Part shown: piece after piece, positions 60,497 to 64,000 of the stretch
Layout: every line of letters starts with the position of its first letter
How positions within the stretch are numbered: position 1 is the first letter of the stretch
Source of the DNA: Candidatus Merdivicinus excrementipullorum
Lineage (GTDB): Bacteria > Bacillota > Clostridia > Oscillospirales > Ruminococcaceae
Reading direction: 5' to 3'
DNA length: 64,000 bases
NCBI GenBank assembly: GCA_018716725.1
Contig: DVJP01000015.1
Coordinates: 28,766-92,765, forward strand
Position numbers and translations under genes: made by a program
Notes under the pieces: model-generated
The model's database searches: none
What the model saw: the letters and a program-made list of their open reading frames with translations, nothing else
What the model was told of the DNA's origin: nothing

Positions 60497-62245
60497 ATGT
60501 GGAAATATATCAAGCAATTTCTGCCCTTTGCAATTCTTGCGGGCTTGTTTATGGTCGGCGAAGTCCTTATGGATTTGGTACAGCCCGGAATCATGAACCA
60601 AATTGTGGATGACGGCGTGCTGGGGCTGAATAACAACGGCGTCAGCGATTTAAGCCTGATTTGGAAGCTGGGGCTTCAGATGATAGGTCTGGTGCTGTTG
60701 GGCGGCCTTTGCGGGTCCCTGAACAACGTGTTCGTCCACATGTCCGGCTAAAATATCGGAAACGAAATCCGCAAAGACTGCTTTCGCCAAATCATGACGT
60801 TTTCCTTTCCCCAGTTAGATCAGTTCGGAACGGGTTCTCTGGTAACAAGAGTGACCAACGATATTACGCAGGTGCAGAACTTTGTTTCCCAATTTGTCCG
60901 CGGCATGATCCGCACTTCCATGCTGATGTTCGGCAGCATGTACTGCATGTTCCGGCTCAACCGCGATTTTGGCCTGATTGTGCTGTGCGCCTTCCCGCTG
61001 ATTGTGGGCTGCCTTGCTTTCTGTATGGCAAAAGCCAACCCGCTGTTTTCCAAATTGCAGGCGCAGCTGGACTCCATCAATGCAATCATGCAGGAGGATG
61101 TGTCCGGTATCCGCATCATTAAGGCGTGCGTCCGGGAATTTTATGAGAAAGCGCGGTTTGGCAAGGCAAACGACGCGCTCATCAAAACCCAGCTGCGGGT
61201 ACTGGTGATTTTTGCTTTTATGAATCCCGTTATCAACGCCTTAATGTATATTGTGGTTGCGATTATCCTTTTAGCCGGTTCTTTTGAGGTGGGAAGCGGC
61301 GGAACTACGCCGGGCAGTATCATGGCGGCCATTACCTATACCACGCAGCTTCTCAACGGAATTCTCATGCTGGTGATGCTGTTCCAGAACATCTCCAGGG
61401 GCATCGCTTCCTGGAAGCGGGTCAAAGAAGTACTGCACAGCCAGCCGGAGCTGAAGGACGGCGCTTTTGACGGGAAAACGGAGAAACATGGGGAAATTGA
61501 ATTTCGGGACGTATCCTTTTCCTACCCCGGAAGCAGCCAGATGGTGCTGGAGCATGTCAATTTGACGGTACATCAGGGCGAAACGCTGGCCATTATGGGT
61601 GCAACCGGCTGCGGAAAATCCTCTCTTGTCAATCTGATTCCCCGTTTTTATGACGCGTCGTCAGGCGCTGTCCTTGTGGACGGGGTGGACGTGCGGGAAT
61701 ACCGGCAAAAGGAACTGCGGAAAAAGATTTCGATTGTGCTGCAAAAAAGCGAGCTGTTCAGCACGACGATCCAAGAGAATATCGCATGGGGCGCGCCGGA
61801 TGCGGCAATCCAAGCCATCCAGGCGGCCGCAGTTACCGCCCAGGCGGATGATTTTATCAGAGGAACGCCGGACGGATACGATACAATCGTGGCGGAACGG
61901 GGGATGAGCTTGTCGGGCGGCCAGAAGCAGCGCATTTCCATTGCAAGGGCTGTATTGAAACCAGCGGAAATTTTGATTTTTGACGATTCCACCAGCGCCC
62001 TTGATTTGAAAACAGAGGCAAATTTCTATGCGGCGCTGCAAAAAGCCAATCCGCAAAGCACAAAAATCCTGATCGCCCAAAGGATTGCCTCGGTGCGCCG
62101 GGCAGATAGAATCGTTGTTTTGGAAAACGGAAGGATTGCGGCCTGCGGTTCCCACGAGGAATTGCTGAAATCCTGTGGGGCGTATCAGGACATTTATCAT
62201 TCTCAAATCGGAGAGGGGGAGGAAAGCCATGAGCGCGCGCAATGA
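60497..62245 (+). pseudogene. ABC half-transporter interrupted by one in-frame stop codon
   Basis: One continuous frame of 582 codons with a TAA at 60749-60751 (codon 85). Before it: MWKYIKQFLPFAILAGLFMV; after it: NIGNEIRKDC and a full exporter with Walker A GATGCGKSS, signature LSGGQKQRISIARAV and ILIFDDSTSALD (catalytic Glu to Asp, the degenerate-site type). Homologues have SGQN or SCQN here, so a single C-to-T change (CAA to TAA) would explain it. Either a real nonsense mutation or a sequencing error; the rest of the frame is intact, so the change must be recent. Confidence 0.88.
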
Positions 62246-63920
62246 ACAAAAATCGCCGGAACAAAATATTCCCGGTATGAACCGCCGCGAACGTTTCGGC
62301 GAAGTCCAGCACGCTGAAAATGCAGGCGCAGCCCTAAAGCGGATCTTCCTCTATTTTGCGCAGGAGAAAGCAATGGTATTTTCCATGCTGATTGTTGTCG
62401 TCTTCGGAACCTTCTGCGGCGTTTACGCCCCAAGCCTGCAAAGCAGCGCCATTGATATGATTGCGGGGACAAGGCCCGGAAACCTTTTGCAGACGGTGCT
62501 GTTTATGCTGGCCATTTACCTGCTTTACAGCGGGAGCCAGCTGCTCCAGAATCTGTTCAGCGCGAAACTCAGCCAGCGCATCGTCAAGCGCATGCGCAGC
62601 GAACTTTTCGGAAAGCTTGTGGATTTGCCGGTGCGCTACCTGGATACCCACTCCCACGGCGATGTGATGAGCCGGATGACCAATGATATTGAAAACATCT
62701 CCACCACCGTTTCCCAGTCCCTGCCCTCCCTGTTTTCAGGGGTTTTGACCATCATCGGCACCATGGCCATTATGCTGTGGTACTGCTGGCAGCTGGCACT
62801 GCTCAGCTGCACGACGGTTATTTTTACGCTGCTGGCCACGAAAGTGCTTTCGGGGAAGGTCCGCAAGTTTTCGCGGAAACGCCAAATGCTCTTAGGGCAG
62901 CTGAACGGCATGGTGGAGGAAATGGTTTCCGGTTATCACACAGTAGTCGCCTATAACCACCAGGAGAGCACTGCCGGGGAGTTTTGCAAAACTGCCGATT
63001 CCCTGACCAAAGCCGGAATTAAAACGGATATTTTCAGCGGGGTAATGGGACCGGTTATGAACTGCATCGGCAATATCGGCTTTGTGATTATTGCGGCTTT
63101 CGGCGGATACTTTTCCGTCCACGGCCTGATTTCTGTCGGCGTTATCTCCGCCTTTATCGTCTACGCCAAGCAGTTCAGCCGCCCCATCAATGAAATCGCT
63201 CAGATCTACGGCCAGCTGCAAACGGCGATTGCCGGCGCGGAACGGGTGTTTACTGTATTGGATGAGGAAAATGAAGAGAAAGCCGGTGCAGAGCTTTTGG
63301 CGGAAGAAAATACAACGGTGTCCTTTCAAAAGGTACAGTTTTCCTACACGCCGGGGCATCCTGTTATCCGTGACTTTACTTTGTCGGTGCCATCGGGCAA
63401 GAAAGTGGCCCTTGTCGGCGCCACAGGCAGCGGCAAGACGACGATTGTCAACCTGTTAATGCGCTTTTACGATATTGACAGCGGGGAAATCCTCATCAAT
63501 AACCAGAATATTAAAGAGATTTCCCGAGAGAACCTGCGAAAAAATATCGCGATTGTTTTGCAGGATACGGTGCTGTTTTCAGACACCATCCGGCAGAACC
63601 TGAAATACGGCAACGAAAACGCCACGGATGCGCAGATACAACAGGCAATGGAAATGAGCTGCTGCGAGGATATGCTGCAAAAACTGCCGCAGGGGTACGA
63701 TACTGTCTTGACGGGCGCCGGCGAGAATATCAGCCAGGGGCAGCGCCAGCTGCTGGCCATTGCCCGCGCCTTTGTAGCCGACCCGAAGATTTTGATTCTG
63801 GACGAGGCAACCGCTTCATGTATTTATACACAAAAGGGAAATAAAAAGATTAGAAAACCGCAGGCCGCCATGGACTGCCCCAAATTGAACGGACAGAACA
63901 AAAAGAACCCCCAATGGTAG
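62229..63920 (+). pseudogene. ABC half-transporter cut off near the Walker B motif
   Basis: Overlaps the previous frame by 17 bases and has a GGAGG site. Residues 1-530 are a normal exporter half: membrane domain, Walker A GATGSGKTT, signature ISQGQRQLLAIARAF, then ILILDEATAS. After that (base 63818) homology stops; the frame runs on about 33 codons through unrelated AT-rich sequence and an IS3-type end at 63871. The D-loop, H-loop and C-terminus are lost, so the protein cannot work. Confidence 0.88.
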
Positions 63921-64000
63921 TAAAAATGTAAATTTTAGCAGACAAACTGAGATCGCTTTTCAAGAGGTGTCAGTTTTGTTTTCAGTTGGATGCGCTGGTT
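63871..64000 (-). mobile_element. IS3-family insertion sequence, one end only
   Basis: The outer end TGGACTGCCCCAAATTGAAC has the TG start and GGACAG-type terminal inverted repeat of IS3/IS150 elements. Between 63818 and 63871 lie about 53 bases that belong neither to the ABC gene nor clearly to this IS. The rest of the element is outside the window. Confidence 0.75.
63935..64000 (-). CDS. IS3-family transposase OrfB, C-terminal 21 residues
   Basis: The minus-strand frame enters from the window edge and ends RIQLKTKLTPLEKRSQFVC then TAA. The RIQ-K-K-LTP-E-R pattern is the conserved C-terminus of IS3/IS150-family integrase-like transposases. Only the tail is visible, so the catalytic DDE residues cannot be checked. 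Confidence 0.75.
   Translation of the reverse strand, partial: NQRIQLKTKLTPLEKRSQFVC

Overview
The window is GC-rich bacterial chromosome from an endospore-forming anaerobe. It carries spoIVA beside sipL, spoIIGA-sigE, and an alpha/beta-type small acid-soluble spore protein (SASP). SipL belongs to clostridia rather than bacilli, and methionine synthase has the short clostridial form. GC content, gene style and abundant short palindromic intergenic repeats suggest a gut-type member of Oscillospiraceae or a relative. This is inference from content; no 16S or other marker is present. I saw no rRNA, tRNA or CRISPR.

Layout. 1-6.3 kb: 5'-truncated metH coupled to a homocysteine methyltransferase/MTHFR fusion, a membrane-anchored phosphoesterase and a GH2 glycosidase. 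6.7-11.1 kb: sipL-spoIVA behind a sigma-E-like promoter, a divergent 50-residue protein and an AsrC-like sulfite/nitrite reductase-family protein. 11.2-12.1 kb: a 342-bp tandem duplication of noncoding repeats. 12-16.1 kb: hexuronate genes (SDR, uxuA) divergent from an AraC regulator, then an LCP cell-wall ligase. 16.2-19.3 kb: spoIIGA-sigE and a PH-domain gene between two inverted 314-bp multi-hairpin elements. 19.4-24 kb: MarR plus a heterodimeric ABC exporter. 24.4-31.7 kb: pyrR-pyrC-pyrF-lipoprotein-carB behind a PyrR attenuator. 31.8-39.3 kb: DUF4364, radC, cysteine desulfurase-thiI, lrgAB and an unusual CinA-like/sortase B fusion. 39.4-50 kb: a Gfo/Idh/MocA oxidoreductase, then uvrB and uvrA separated by an eight-gene cassette under a promoter with an SOS-like box. 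50-59.8 kb: an aldo/keto reductase, a DUF4886 hydrolase, a flavoprotein, an RRXRR-like small protein with a structured leader, the TIGR03960/TIGR03936 pair, a small HTH/ribbon-helix-helix pair around a 105-bp array, rarA, an AraC regulator and a SASP. 60-64 kb: a second MarR-ABC locus with both ABC genes broken, one by a nonsense codon and one near an IS3-family insertion that runs off the window.

Genes that probably work together: MetH with the MTHFR fusion (methionine and folate cycle); SipL with SpoIVA (spore coat base); SpoIIGA with pro-SigE; UxuA with the SDR under the AraC regulator; the pyr genes under PyrR; cysteine desulfurase with ThiI (tRNA thiolation); UvrA with UvrB.

The most unusual features are (i) the inverted pair of 314-bp seven-hairpin elements with compensated stem changes, (ii) the membrane sortase B carrying an N-terminal domain like a degenerate CinA C-terminal domain, (iii) hairpin repeats that sit on or directly after the stop codons of minus-strand genes, (iv) the uvrB-cassette-uvrA locus, and (v) the structured leader with a duplicated initiation region before the RRXRR-like gene.
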